Positions 11,002-20,473 are shown, numbered from the stretch's first letter. The stretch: 43,534 nt of DNA from Gracilaria domingensis (GCA_022539475.1 VCMS01000385.1:20584-64117); one strand, 5' to 3'. Numbers and translations: made by a program. Notes: generated from the letters alone by a model not told the origin.

Positions 11002-12527
11002 TTGGAGGCTTGGTTTATGAAGCCGCTGACAGTGACGGCGGGAATGCGGGAGGGATCCATCAACGAAAAGAGTGTTGTGCGCTCACTTCCTAAACTCTTC
11101 TCTGACAATGACGTTTTAGACGGAAATGCGTTCCAGGTTCAAGCAATATTTAGACCGCAATACGCAAAACGATATACTATCAATAGAATATGGACTACTG
11201 GACTAATTGGGTCAAAGAGTGCTGAACTCTTGGCAGGCAGCCCGGATGGTATTTCGGCAATATCTGATGAGAATAACGTGATCACAGTGGCAGCGATTGA
11301 AATTTAAACAATGACCTCGTTGCGAACGTCAAAAGAGGCAGAGCGCATTCGTCATCGATAGAGCAGGGTGGAGAAAGTAGCGAACATTGGACACTGGACT
11401 ACTCAACAAAACTGTTTCATCAGTTGGTACCATGTACTGAGTACAGACTGCAGTGCGTCCACCATGCGGCCGTGATTGAAAGGCCTTACGTTCTTTTTGT
11501 TGTTTTAAAGGAAAGCAGATTTGGAGTAGCAAACATCAATTATGTTGTAATGCTACAATTTCATAGAGCATTTCATGGAAAGTATACGTACAGCATTTCG
11601 TGCATGAGAATGATGGCGTTTAAATAGATAGACTCCTCCGCCATACATATACCCAAACAATATGACGAACTCCTGCAAAGTTCTCACGCCACAGATATAT
11701 ATTCTTTTCGTTCGTTTTACAATTTGAGTGCAGCTTATAAGAAGTTATGTGATGAAAAGGGATCTCTAATACCGGCAAGCATGATAAGATCCAAATGTCT
11801 TGTGTTCTGGAACTTACTGAAGAAGGTAGTTGATGAATTTAGTAGATGCATGCAGAACCTTTGCTACACGAATTCATCCGAGAATCCGATTGTCAGCGTT
11901 GTTGAAAGACTGCTGTGTGCACAAGTAAAAAATGCTGGCATTGATTACAGACTTTATCTTGCAAGAAGACATAGAAGTCTTCTCGATAGAAATACTCAAC
12001 AAGAAAGATCTGCAACAAGTTATTGACAACTGCGACATGATGTGACAAAACAAATGACTTTTTTTTCGTTTGCTAAACATTTAGCAAATGAGTTTGCAGA
12101 AATCCGTAGAAAAACCAAATTTGCTGAGAGTTCTTGTGGAATAAAATCGTCGAACGTCTCAGAGAAAGAGGTTGTGAAGCAAACGTATGAGAAGAACGTT
12201 ATTGAAAAATAGAACCAAACCAATGACACAAAAAGACGTTTATAACCTCCGGAATCACATCATATGCTAAAAGACAAGCCTGCATATTTTTCTTTGTGTT
12301 CATACTATCATAGTGTTAAATTGGGAAGACGGGTTCTTAAGAAGCGAGGTGGCTCAAAGACGAGACAGTGGTGTAGGCTGTGTCGTCAACCATTATGCTC
12401 AGCCTGCTGGAATACATGGTATCGGAGGAGAAAGCTTAGAAAGTCTGCAATATCTGCAGTAAAGCTGGAAGATTTTATTAAGAAGGCTAAAAGTGAATTG
12501 GAAGAATTTTACCAAAGAAAAGTGTAG
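11002..12527 (+). pseudogene. Relic of a transposon with YqaJ-like nuclease and piggyBac-like transposase parts
   Basis: The first frame (11002-11307) has the pattern of a YqaJ-type PD-(D/E)XK nuclease: an E in SINEKS, then AGSPDGI and AAIEI. The next codon, where the family has the catalytic Lys, is the stop TAA. After a frame change, 11424-12527 reads in one frame interrupted by stops at 11625, 12024, 12210 and 12243. It starts with a Gln/His-rich stretch typical of the nuclease C-terminal half, continues with a WN-K-VD-FSR block resembling the region after the DDE core of piggyBac-like transposases, and ends in a Cys-rich motif (WCRLC, PLCSACW) like the piggyBac C-terminal zinc module. I infer one decayed gene or two adjacent ones. 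The nuclease call is firmer than the piggyBac call. Confidence 0.55.
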
Positions 12528-12829
12528 ATTGTTATCGTGACGTATATGAAGATGGATGTAAAGCTATGTTTGGCAGGTTTGTATTCTACTGACTAGCGGC
12601 GAGGCAAAGAGAAACGACAGCAACAAAGCAGAATCGTGGAGGTAGAGGAAAGCGGGAAGACGAAGGTCGGTGCGTCAGAGGAATGCGAGAACGGCGAAAG
12701 CCAAAATATGTGTACGTGTAGAGCGGCATGAGCCAAGAGGCAAAACGGAGGCGAAAGCAACGACGCGAACAGTGAGGCGAGCGGCCACGATGAGCAGCAA
12801 GAGTCGTGATGCAAGAAACCGCGATAGTC

Positions 12830-12863
12830 GGGAGGTGAACCACAGCGGGAGGTGAACCACAGC
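12830..12863. repeat. 17-bp tandem duplication
   Basis: Two exact adjacent copies of a 17-bp unit starting GGGAGGTGAACC occupy 12830-12846 and 12847-12863, about 340 bp upstream of the NDUFAF4-like start. Confidence 0.9.
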
Positions 12864-12998
12864 GAGAGATGCGAGGTGTGTAGCGAGAAGCTCTCGCTGC
12901 TACACTGAGAACTGGCTGCATTGTTTGTCGGGATGATATGAAACAATTCGTCACTCCTAATGCCCTCTTTCGACTGGAAAAATCCAGTGACTGAGAAC

Positions 12999-13052
12999 AT
13001 CTCGCTGGCCAGCGAGATTCTCTCTAGTTCTCGCAAAATCTTGCTGGCCAGC
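12999..13052. promoter_or_regulatory. Paired GCTGGCCAGC palindromes upstream of the NDUFAF4-like gene
   Basis: A perfect 20-bp palindrome at 12999-13018 has the core GCTGGCCAGC, and the same 10-bp core recurs at 13043-13052, centre-to-centre 40 bp, about four helical turns. They lie 147-200 bp before the ATG at 13199. The arrangement suggests binding sites for a dimeric regulator, but nothing identifies it. Confidence 0.4.
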
Positions 13053-13198
13053 GTGATCAAAATCGGTCTCGCAAGGGGCATGGGGCTAAGGATTCCGTAC
13101 GGGGCCTCGCGCTCGTTTCCGACTGTGATCTGTTCTTGGCAGACAGTCCATCCGCATTCGCTTCCGCTTCTCCATACCTCTTAAGGTACCCGTCTGCG

Positions 13199-13837
13199 AT
13201 GGGCTCCACGCTCTCCACTGCCGCAAGCGCAGCTGCCCAGCGCTCGGCCACGCGCGTGACGCGACCAAGACCCGCCGCCGTCACGCGCTCGACAACAAGC
13301 GTCGATCCGCCTTCCACGCGCGCCGCGCCCATCACCGCGCGTGTACAAGAACAGCATCCCGCACAGCAACCGTCGCTGTACCAGCGTCCAACCTCCGCGG
13401 ACTGGGCCGCTACGCTCACCAAGATGAGCGGCGCGATCACCACAACGCAATGGGACGCCGCGCCGCGCACCGAGCCGCGCGACGCGGCCGACAAGCGGCA
13501 CCCGGCCCAGCGTAGCGCTGCCGCGGCGGACCGGCTGCCGCGGCTGCGGTCGCGCGCCGAGCACGAGGCGGAGGCTGAGGGCGCGGGCGCGACGCGCAGG
13601 CCGCCGGGGCGGCTGTCGCAGCTGGACGTGTTGGAGCTGTTCAACCTGCGGCGAGAGCAGCTTGATCGGTGGGACGCGCGTGCGCTTGCGCGCCGGTACA
13701 ACGTGGCGGAGCGCGATGTGGCCGATTTGCTGAGCTTCACGCGCACGTACACGGCGCGGCTCGATGCAGACGGACAGCTGCGGGGTTACTACAACGCCGA
13801 TCGGGACAACACGATCCGACGCTTTGAGAAGGACTAG
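13199..13837 (+). CDS. Putative NDUFAF4-like mitochondrial complex I assembly factor
   Basis: The 212-residue product begins MGS, as NDUFAF4 proteins begin with MG, a possible N-myristoylation start. Residues about 10-135 are Ala/Arg/Pro-rich and low in complexity. Residues 136-200 hold the family-like core: GRLSQLDVLELF, then RWDARALARRYNVAERDVADLLSFTRTY, matching the NDUFAF4 C-terminal pattern of a Trp, an Ala-rich helix, a Tyr and a Asp-Val-x-x-Leu-Leu block. NDUFAF4 acts in the mitochondrion during early assembly of respiratory complex I. I start at the ATG at 13199; the frame is open further 5' but without ATG. The gene has no introns and is convergent with the plastid-protein gene, with 301 bp between them. 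The match rests on one 65-residue block, so another short helical mitochondrial protein is possible. Confidence 0.5.
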   Translation: MGSTLSTAASAAAQRSATRVTRPRPAAVTRSTTSVDPPSTRAAPITARVQEQHPAQQPSLYQRPTSADWAATLTKMSGAITTTQWDAAPRTEPRDAADKRHPAQRSAAAADRLPRLRSRAEHEAEAEGAGATRRPPGRLSQLDVLELFNLRREQLDRWDARALARRYNVAERDVADLLSFTRTYTARLDADGQLRGYYNADRDNTIRRFEKD

Positions 13838-14138
13838 GGGCGCGGATGATAACGAGAACAAACGGTGTGGATGTGGCGCGCCTTTTATTACTTCAAAACT
13901 TGCGGTGGTTGCACCCGAAACGCGCGGAGCGGAGACGACGTACTGACGAGCGCCGCGCAGCCGAGTCGGGCGCCACCCGTCGCGCGCTCCCATTGCAGCG
14001 GCCAACGCCCGGTAGCGCGCGCCACACACACTCGGAGAGAAAAGAAACAGCGCAGACGCAAACAGCGTCAGCGGTCGCACTGGCACCGAACACGCAAAGC
14101 ACACTAGTATCATACAATCGCACGCACGCACGCGGCGG
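13838..14138. other. Convergent 3' intergenic spacer
   Basis: This stretch separates two genes that end toward each other. It is GC-rich, with a short CGCACGCACGCACG run near 14120. No coding sequence, RNA gene or strong hairpin is evident; it should hold both 3' UTRs. Confidence 0.5.
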
Positions 14139-15062
14139 TCATCGCTTGCCGTCGCGCGGCGCGCGCACAAACGGGCGCGAGTGCTCGCGCAGCTGGTGCT
14201 GCGCGCGGCGGTGCGCGGCGCGCAGCGCGTGGAAGTAGGCGGCGCCCAGCACGAGCAGCGCGCCAAAGGCCGAGTACTGCGCGAGCGTGGTGGGCCCGTT
14301 TTCCTGCGCCACCACGCTCTCGAACGCCTCGATCGAACAGCCGCACAGCAGCAGCGTGAGCAGCAGCGCGTTGGGCGCGCGCAGCAGCACGCGCGACTCG
14401 GCGCGGTCGGCGCGCAGCGCGGCGGGCGCGTCGACGGCGCGCGGCTTGCGCTTGGAGCGCGAGCGCGAGCGCGAGCTGCGGCGCAGCAGCGCGTGCACGA
14501 TGGCCAGCTCCTTGGAGATCTGCGAGCGCTGCAGCTTGGACGCCTTGTGGCGCTGCCTGAGCTGCTGGTTCCACTTGGAGATGGACGGCAGCGCGGCGCG
14601 CAGCGCCAGCTCGCGGTTGCGCTGCGCCAGCTCGCGGCGCGACTTGGAGTACAGATCGGCCAGCAGCTCGCTGACGGCGTCGATGCGGCCCTGGATGGTG
14701 GACTCCATGCTCTGCGTGGTGGCGGCGCGCGTGGCGGCCCACAGCAGCTCGTTCACCAGCTGCTCCTGCAGCGCGGCGTCGCCCGGCGGCGGCGCAAACT
14801 CGGAGAAGCGCGCGTAGCGCGCGTTCGCCGCGTCGGCGGCGTCGGCGGCGTCGGCGGCGTCGTGCTCGTGGTGGTCGTCGCCATCGGCGGGCGGCGGCGG
14901 CGGGTGCTGTGACGCGCGCACGCGCGCGCGCGACGGGCGCGGCGCCACGGCGACGCGGCGCGCGCGCGCGTGCGCGCGCGCGAGCGGCGGCGCGAGGCGG
15001 CGGCGCGGCAGCGGCTGCGGCGCGACGAAGAGAGCGGCGGCGGCGGCGGCGGCGCACTGCAT
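14139..15062 (-). CDS. Predicted plastid membrane protein, family unknown
   Basis: The 307-residue product starts at the ATG at 15062; upstream codons are repeat-rich and unlikely. Residues 1-52 are rich in Ala, Arg, Pro and Ser with no acidic residue and a Phe at position 12, the look of a red algal or glaucophyte plastid transit peptide. An acidic linker with Asp-Ala-Ala repeats (68-80) follows. Residues 98-195 are probably helical, with a Lys/Arg/Gln-rich stretch, and 195-207 are a Ser/Arg repeat. Two hydrophobic segments, 231-246 and 262-280, could cross the membrane as a hairpin, and the C-terminus is basic. I do not recognise the family. It is transcribed away from nitrate reductase and shares its 863-bp upstream region. 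A mitochondrial location cannot be excluded. Confidence 0.65.
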   Translation of the reverse strand: MQCAAAAAAALFVAPQPLPRRRLAPPLARAHARARRVAVAPRPSRARVRASQHPPPPPADGDDHHEHDAADAADAADAANARYARFSEFAPPPGDAALQEQLVNELLWAATRAATTQSMESTIQGRIDAVSELLADLYSKSRRELAQRNRELALRAALPSISKWNQQLRQRHKASKLQRSQISKELAIVHALLRRSSRSRSRSKRKPRAVDAPAALRADRAESRVLLRAPNALLLTLLLCGCSIEAFESVVAQENGPTTLAQYSAFGALLVLGAAYFHALRAAHRRAQHQLREHSRPFVRAPRDGKR

Positions 15063-15925
15063 GGCGGCGGGCGGTTGGGGGCGGGGCAGCGACGACTTGG
15101 CGCGGCGGCGGCGGCGGCGGCGGCGGGGGGGGGGGGGCAATGATGATGCCACCGGCGCGGCGCGGCGGCGCGCTGCTTCCACACGGAAGCTGCGGCCGGC
15201 GCGGCGGTTGGCGACGGAGCGCGCATGGCGCGCGCGCGCGCGTTCATTCCGCGCGGCGGCACGCGCTGCCCGCGCATTGGCCGGCAGCAAATCTCGCTGC
15301 GCGCCGATTGGGCGCCCCCGAATCTGGCGCCGATTTGCGCCCCAAGCGGCGCGCCGCCCAAGCGGCGCGCCCGCCTTACACTGTCAAGCGGCGGCGCGGC
15401 GCGCGCGCGCCATTGCGGCGCGCCGCATGTAATTGCGGCGACGGCGCGCGTTGCTGGGTGGCTGTAAGGCGGCTGTAAGGCGGCGGGACGGGGTGGGGGC
15501 GCTGTCAGGCGCGCGGCGAGCCACGGCGCGCGCGCGCGCGCGCGCGCGCGCGGCGGTGAGCGGCGCGCGCGCGTGTGTGGCGGCGGCGGGCGTGCAACAG
15601 CGCGGCGCGCGCGTGCGCGAGAGCGCGGCGCGCTGCGGCGCGCCGTTGCGCAACGCGCGCGCGCCGCAGCGGCGCGTTTGCGCCAGCGCCGTGCGCGCCG
15701 CGCGCCGCGCCGCGCCAGCCGTCGCACACAGCGCGCGCGCTGCCGCGTCAGCCCGCCCCCGCTGCGCGCTCCCATTAAAGCCGCGCCGCGCGAGTCCGCG
15801 CCCCCCGCCTGTCTGCCTCGCCCGTCCGCACCCCCGTTCCCCCCTCCCGCCCCCCTCAGTCCACACACCCACACACAGATCCCCTCCCCCTCCCCCCCCA
15901 CCCCCGCCCCCTCCCACCAGCGACC
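15063..15925. promoter_or_regulatory. Divergent promoter region between plastid-protein gene and nitrate reductase
   Basis: The 863-bp spacer lies between two head-to-head genes. It contains CGG-triplet runs and 13 consecutive G (15125-15137) near the plastid gene, a duplicated CCCAAGCGGCGCGCC motif near 15341-15370, a doubled GGCTGTAAGGC motif near 15460-15482, 27 nt of alternating GC (15526-15552), an ATTAAAG TATA-like site near 15774, and a C/T-rich leader from about 15830 to the nitrate reductase ATG. Open frames here are products of the high GC content. Shared regulation of the two genes is possible but not shown. Confidence 0.5.
15526..15552. repeat. 27-nt alternating GC tract (Z-DNA prone)
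   Basis: An uninterrupted alternating G-C run, flanked by further GCGC-rich sequence, lies about 375 bp upstream of the nitrate reductase start. Such tracts adopt Z-form readily under negative supercoiling. Confidence 0.9.
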
Positions 15926-18697
15926 ATGACGCTGTCCACCTCCTTCAGTAGCAGCTGGGACCCCAACAAGCGGCCCGCGCAGTCGTCGCTCAAGAACACG
16001 CCGGAGGCCACGCCCGAGTCGTCGCTCAAGGGCGGCCAGCTGTACGCCAAGGCGCGCGCCGCCGCCGCCGCCGCCGGCAAGCAGCAGCAGTCCGTGCTGC
16101 CGCCGCCGGACGACGCCAAGGCCGTCGCGTGGACCAACTTCACGTCGCAGCTGGCCGACGTGGTCAATGCGCGCCACGAGCGTCTGCCTAAGAACCACCA
16201 GTGCTCCGAGATCGACGCGCGCGACGAAAACAGCCCGGACGCCTGGATCGCGCGCCACCCGGACCTGGTGCGCCTCACCGGCAAGCACCCGTTCAACTGC
16301 GAGCCGCCCATCGGCCAGCTGCTGGACCAGGGCTTCTTCACGCCCATCTCGCTGCACTACGTGCGCAACCACGGCAAGGCGCCGCGCCTCGACTGGCACT
16401 CGCACACGCTGTCCATCGGCGGGCTCGTCGACAACCCGCTCACCTTCACCATGGAGCAGCTGGTGCAGCTGCCGAGCGTCACCCTGCCCGTCACGCTCGT
16501 GTGCGCCGGCAACCGCCGCAAGGAGGAGAACATGATCAAGCAGACCATCGGCTTCAGCTGGGGCTGCGCCGCCCACGCCTGCAACATGTGGACGGGCGTG
16601 CGCCTGTCGCACCTGCTCGAGCTGGCCGGTGTGGACCGGAGCAACGCGCGCCACGTGTGCTTTGCGGGCGTCTCGAAGGAGGGCCTGCCCAACGGCACGT
16701 ACGGCACCTCCATCGACATTGCCACCGCGCTCGACCCGTATGGCGAGGTGCTCATTGCGTACGAGCAGAACCACACCAAGCTGCACCCGGACCATGGCTT
16801 CCCGGTGCGCGTCGTCATTCCGGGCTGGATTGGCGGCAGAATGGTCAAGTGGCTGGACACCATTGAGGTCACGGACAAGCCGTCGAACAACTACTACCAC
16901 TTTTTCGACAACAGGATCTTGCCGCCGCATGTGGACGCCGAGATGGCCAAGGCTGACGGCTGGTGGTACAAGCCCGAGTACCTGTTCAACCAGCTCAACA
17001 TCAACTCGGCCATTGTGTACCCGGCCAACGGCGAGCGGCTGCAGCTCACCGGCGCCGGCGTGTATACCATCAAGGGCTATGCCTACTCGGGCGGAGGGCG
17101 CAAGGTCACGCGCGTGGAGATCTCGCTCGATGGCGGCAACACTTGGAAGCTGTGCAAGCTGGACTATCCCGAGGAACGATACAGCCACGCACCCAAGTTT
17201 GGCAAGTACTATTGCTGGATGTTCTGGGAGTACACCATTGACAACTTCATGTTCCTCAACATTGCCACCGGAGCGGGCGAGCTTCGCTGCCGCGCGTGGG
17301 ATGAGGCCAGTAATACACAGCCCAAGGACATCACGTGGAATCTGATGGGCATGGGCAACAACTGCCACTTCACCGTCAAGGTCATTCCCAAGCAGATCTC
17401 TGGTGGCTTTGCGCTCGAGTTCTTGCACCCCACTGTTCCGGGGCCGACCAGCGGCGGCTGGATGCCGCCGCCGTCCAAGCCGCTTGCGAACGGCGCCGCT
17501 CCGAAGGGCGCGCCGCCGGTCAAGTCTGGCAGCGCGCCGTCGCTGTCGACCATGGTCAAGTCGTTCTCCATGAAGGAGGTGGAGAAGCAAAACTCGGAGG
17601 ACTCGGCCTGGATTGTGGTGGACGGAAAGGTGTATGATGCTACGCCGTACCTTGAGGACCACCCTGGAGGAAAGGCTTCCATCCTCATGAATGCGGGGCA
17701 GGACGCGACTGAGGAGTTTTTGGCGATTCATTCCGACAAGGCAAAGAAGATGCTGGAGGACTATTATATTGGCGAACTTGTTGAGGACAATGCAAACGGT
17801 ACCACTCCTTCGCATGCCATCCATCTGTCCAAGTCGTCTGCGCAGCTCATCAAGGATGACCTGACCAACCAGAACGTGGACACCATGGATAAGAGCTCTC
17901 ACCGCGAGGGTCTTGTCGCGCTCAACTCGAAGAAGTGGTTGGAGTTTGAGCTCATCAAGAAGACGGAGGTGTCTCACGACACGAGGCTGTTCCAGTTCAA
18001 GTTACCGACGCCCGAGCATCGGCTTGGTCTGCCGGTGGGCTACCACATGTTCGTGAAGAGCGTGATCGATGACAAGCTGGTGATGCGTGCGTACACACCC
18101 GTGTCCTCCGACGACGACCTCGGAACGTTCACGCTGTGCATCAAGGTTTACTTTGCGGGCGTGCACCCCAAGTTCCCCGAGGGTGGCAAGATGTCGCAGT
18201 ACATGGAGGGAATGGAGATTGGGGACATGCTCAAGGTGAAGGGTCCTCTTGGACATTTTGAGTACCTGGGCAAGGGGCGCTTCATTGTGAAGGACGTGGA
18301 GAGGTCGGCGTCGAAGATTGGACTCATCTGCGGTGGAACGGGGCTTACGCCGGCGTATCAGGTGATCAAGGCGGTGTACAAGGATTTGGAGGACGACACG
18401 GAGGTGTTCCTGTTGTACGCGAACCGGACGGAGAAGGATATTCTGATGCGTGAGGAGCTGGAGAAGATGGCTGCGGAGCGCGACAACATCCATATCTGGT
18501 ACACGCTGGATAAGCCGGACGATGAGTGGACGTACAGCAGCGGGTTTATCAACGAGGAAATGATCCGCAGTCACATCCCTGCGCCGGGCGATGACAGCTT
18601 TGTGGGAATGTGTGGTCCGCCGCCCATGATCAACTTTGCTTGCATCCCCAACTTGAAGAAGGTCGGTTACGATGAGAAGGACTTTATGCAGTTTTGA
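15926..18697 (+). CDS. NR: Eukaryotic assimilatory nitrate reductase, NAD(P)H
   Basis: This 923-residue flavo-haem-molybdenum enzyme reduces nitrate to nitrite in the cytosol, the first step of nitrate assimilation. Domains in order: variable N-terminus (1-85); molybdopterin domain, with the Moco-binding Cys at 193 in VCAGNRRKE; dimerisation domain (about 330-490); Pro/Ala-rich hinge (about 495-540); cytochrome b5 domain with haem ligands His579 (HPGG) and His602; hinge 2; FAD domain with RAYTP at 721-725; NAD(P)H domain with GGTGLTP at 803-809 and CGPPPM at 896-901. Length and order are those of plant and algal enzymes. The gene has no introns. The ATG at 15926 has an ACC before it and follows a C/T-rich leader. 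Preference for NADH over NADPH cannot be judged by eye. Expression is expected to respond to nitrate and ammonium, as in other algae. Confidence 0.97.
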   Translation: MTLSTSFSSSWDPNKRPAQSSLKNTPEATPESSLKGGQLYAKARAAAAAAGKQQQSVLPPPDDAKAVAWTNFTSQLADVVNARHERLPKNHQCSEIDARDENSPDAWIARHPDLVRLTGKHPFNCEPPIGQLLDQGFFTPISLHYVRNHGKAPRLDWHSHTLSIGGLVDNPLTFTMEQLVQLPSVTLPVTLVCAGNRRKEENMIKQTIGFSWGCAAHACNMWTGVRLSHLLELAGVDRSNARHVCFAGVSKEGLPNGTYGTSIDIATALDPYGEVLIAYEQNHTKLHPDHGFPVRVVIPGWIGGRMVKWLDTIEVTDKPSNNYYHFFDNRILPPHVDAEMAKADGWWYKPEYLFNQLNINSAIVYPANGERLQLTGAGVYTIKGYAYSGGGRKVTRVEISLDGGNTWKLCKLDYPEERYSHAPKFGKYYCWMFWEYTIDNFMFLNIATGAGELRCRAWDEASNTQPKDITWNLMGMGNNCHFTVKVIPKQISGGFALEFLHPTVPGPTSGGWMPPPSKPLANGAAPKGAPPVKSGSAPSLSTMVKSFSMKEVEKQNSEDSAWIVVDGKVYDATPYLEDHPGGKASILMNAGQDATEEFLAIHSDKAKKMLEDYYIGELVEDNANGTTPSHAIHLSKSSAQLIKDDLTNQNVDTMDKSSHREGLVALNSKKWLEFELIKKTEVSHDTRLFQFKLPTPEHRLGLPVGYHMFVKSVIDDKLVMRAYTPVSSDDDLGTFTLCIKVYFAGVHPKFPEGGKMSQYMEGMEIGDMLKVKGPLGHFEYLGKGRFIVKDVERSASKIGLICGGTGLTPAYQVIKAVYKDLEDDTEVFLLYANRTEKDILMREELEKMAAERDNIHIWYTLDKPDDEWTYSSGFINEEMIRSHIPAPGDDSFVGMCGPPPMINFACIPNLKKVGYDEKDFMQF

Positions 18698-18979
18698 GTT
18701 TATGATGCTTGTGTGGGCTTGTTTTAATAGTTGTATCTATTGTGTGTGTGGGCTGGAAGCGAGAAGGTGGAGGGATCAGTTTTTCGTGTGTTTCCGATCG
18801 ATTGGGAAAGCATGAGAACATTTTTGTTGTAAGTTCCTTTTTTGGCGCCGGAAAGAAATTGTACAGAAAACATGGAGCGGGATGTTTGTATAAAAGAGAA
18901 AAACACTATACACATATGTAGACAAAGAGTGATCTTTTCTTTCATTCTACAAGTATATAAAAAGGTTTACAAGACATTC

Positions 18980-19754
18980 TCACGTCTGTTGATCAGCTTT
19001 GCGACGGACAACGACAGAGCCGACGACGAGCGACACAATGAGCAGCACGAAAAAGGCAATGAGCAGTTTCATCTGAAAGTTTTTCCACTCCATCCGTTTC
19101 TTGACCTCTGCGGTGGAGCGGTTGAAGCCGTACGCGTCGTTCTTCATGTTGTCGCTGATATCGAGCAGCGTCTCGAGGTTGTCCTTGTTGTTGAGCGCGG
19201 ACTGGATGTTGTGGTGCATCATGCCCTTCACCTGCTCCACTTGGTGCTGCACGTTGGAGATCTTGTCGCGGTTGGCGACGTCGGCGTACTCTTGTACCAG
19301 ATGCTCGAACAAGGGCCTGCTGCGCTTGGAGAGAGCGCCGGTGGACGCTTTGCTCATCTCGTCGCCAAACAGCTTTTCAAAATCTGTGCGCGCGTCGGAA
19401 AGCAGCTGGAAAGCGGTTCGTTGCGGGTAGGACGCTGCCGTGACGACTGATGTTTTCGATTGCGTCAGACGGGTGCTATGTGGTTCGTGCAATGTGGTTG
19501 TGCATCAGCGGATTTGTAAACTTACTGAGAAAAATGAGCGCGGGGTCGGCCTCGTAGTGGATGTGGCCGACGTGCTCGTCGACGATGGTGAGGCGGTTGT
19601 TGTGCCTGAGCTGCGGGCTTTGCAGAATCTTGTCAAACTTTTGCTCGAAGAGCGAGGGCGAGGGCGAGGCCGGAGTGGACGACGGCACGACGTGCTGCGC
19701 GAAGCGGCAGCGGTCGGCAACTCTGGCGACGGCGACGTAGCGGATGTTGGCCAT
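18980..19754 (-). CDS. Longin-type R-SNARE (VAMP7/VAMP72-like), two exons
   Basis: Exon 1 is 19754-19526 and exon 2 is 19446-18980, with a 79-nt intron (GTAAGT donor at 19525, CAG acceptor ending at 19447); the splice restores one frame of 231 codons. Residues 1-120 form a longin domain (start MANIRYVAVAR), about 145-200 the SNARE helix, and about 203-224 a C-terminal membrane anchor with a short basic tail. Such proteins sit on vesicles or endosomes and pair with three Q-SNARE helices to drive fusion. Aligned by eye to VAMP7, the position of the central layer Arg is Asn (codon 19190-19188), which is unusual for this class. The convergent nitrate reductase gene ends 282 bp away. The 426 bp before the ATG separate it from the TOM6-like gene on the same strand. 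Confidence 0.85.
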
Positions 19755-20180
19755 GTTGGCGCTGATGGTGCGCGTGCACGGACGGGCGCGTGTGTGCGGA
19801 GGCGCGGCGGTGCGGCGGCGGTACGCGGTGAGGACGGAGCGGTGTGCCGATACGCCGCTTTGTACGCAGCAAGAGCGGCGGCGCGTGGCGGGCGCGGCTG
19901 GTGTGTTTCATGGGGATATGCGTGTGTGCGTGTGTGCTGGTGGTGTGGCTTTATGAATTCGAACGGACGCGACGCGGCTTGAATGGAGCAAATCAGGCGG
20001 CCGACATGTGCCGTGGCGAAGGGCGGCCGTTTTGCCTTTGCTCCGCGCGGCGGGGTGAAGTGGCGGCAGCGCGCTGCGAGACAGCGCGCCCTCGAAGCGG
20101 AAACCGCGCCGTGGTGCAACTCATTTCGCACCGCGTGCCGGCGCGCGGCCGCCGTCGGCGCGTCGAAGCGGCTCGCTCGC
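19755..20180. other. Spacer between TOM6-like and SNARE genes
   Basis: This holds the 3' end of the TOM6-like transcript and the SNARE promoter. It is GC-rich, with no supported gene. A TTTATGAATTC stretch near 19951 is the only AT-rich patch and could, on the - strand, serve as a weak core promoter element. Confidence 0.4.
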
Positions 20181-20473
20181 TCACGAGAAGCGCTGGTACG
20201 CGGCGTAGCCAAAGTCGAGCAGCTGCGTGTTTGTCACGTCGCGACGCGCACACACGATCGCACGCGGGATCGCACGCAGGACGGCGCGGGCGGTTAGCAA
20301 CGTACGCGAGAAAGAGAGAAACGGGGGGAAGGGGTGGTGGTGCAACGTATGCAACTTACCCACGGCGTGGCGCGGATGAGGCCAAAGTAGACGGTAAGCA
20401 CGGCCGCGTTGGCCTGCAGCATGGCCACCATCTCCTTGCTGTCGGGCTGTCGGAACGGCGCGCCGGCGTTCAT
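20181..20473 (-). CDS. TOM6: TOM6-like small subunit of the mitochondrial outer-membrane translocase, two exons
   Basis: Exon 1 is 20473-20360 (38 codons) and exon 2 is 20222-20181 (13 codons and stop), with a 137-nt phase-0 intron (GTAAGT donor at 20359, GCAG acceptor ending at 20223). The 51-residue product follows the plant TOM6 pattern: a short N-terminus with F-R-x-P-D, a helix, an uninterrupted hydrophobic segment at about 22-33, then IRATPW and a short polar tail, close in length to the plant protein of about 54 residues. TOM6 stabilises the TOM core complex that imports proteins into mitochondria. Without splicing the gene is easily missed. It is divergent from the secreted-protein gene. 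The call rests on pattern over a very short protein. Confidence 0.65.

Larger units (their letters stand above)
12528..13198. other. Intergenic region and promoter of the NDUFAF4-like gene
   Basis: No gene is supported. The left half is purine-rich on the + strand and open by chance on the - strand. It contains a 17-bp tandem duplication (12830-12863), an inverted AGCGAGAG/CTCTCGCT pair at 12861-12868 and 12891-12898, and two GCTGGCCAGC palindromes at 13003-13012 and 13043-13052. The switch to very GC-rich sequence occurs at about 13.1 kb. Confidence 0.6.

Noticed and set aside
13181..14266. 361-codon open frame antisense to the NDUFAF4-like gene
   Set aside because: Composition follows GC bias, no start context or domain, and it crosses two better-supported features.
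14753..17977. 1074-codon open frame on the - strand opposite nitrate reductase
   Set aside because: It is antisense to a gene whose domains are certain, rich in Arg/Ala/His repeats from GC-rich sequence, and shows no domain.
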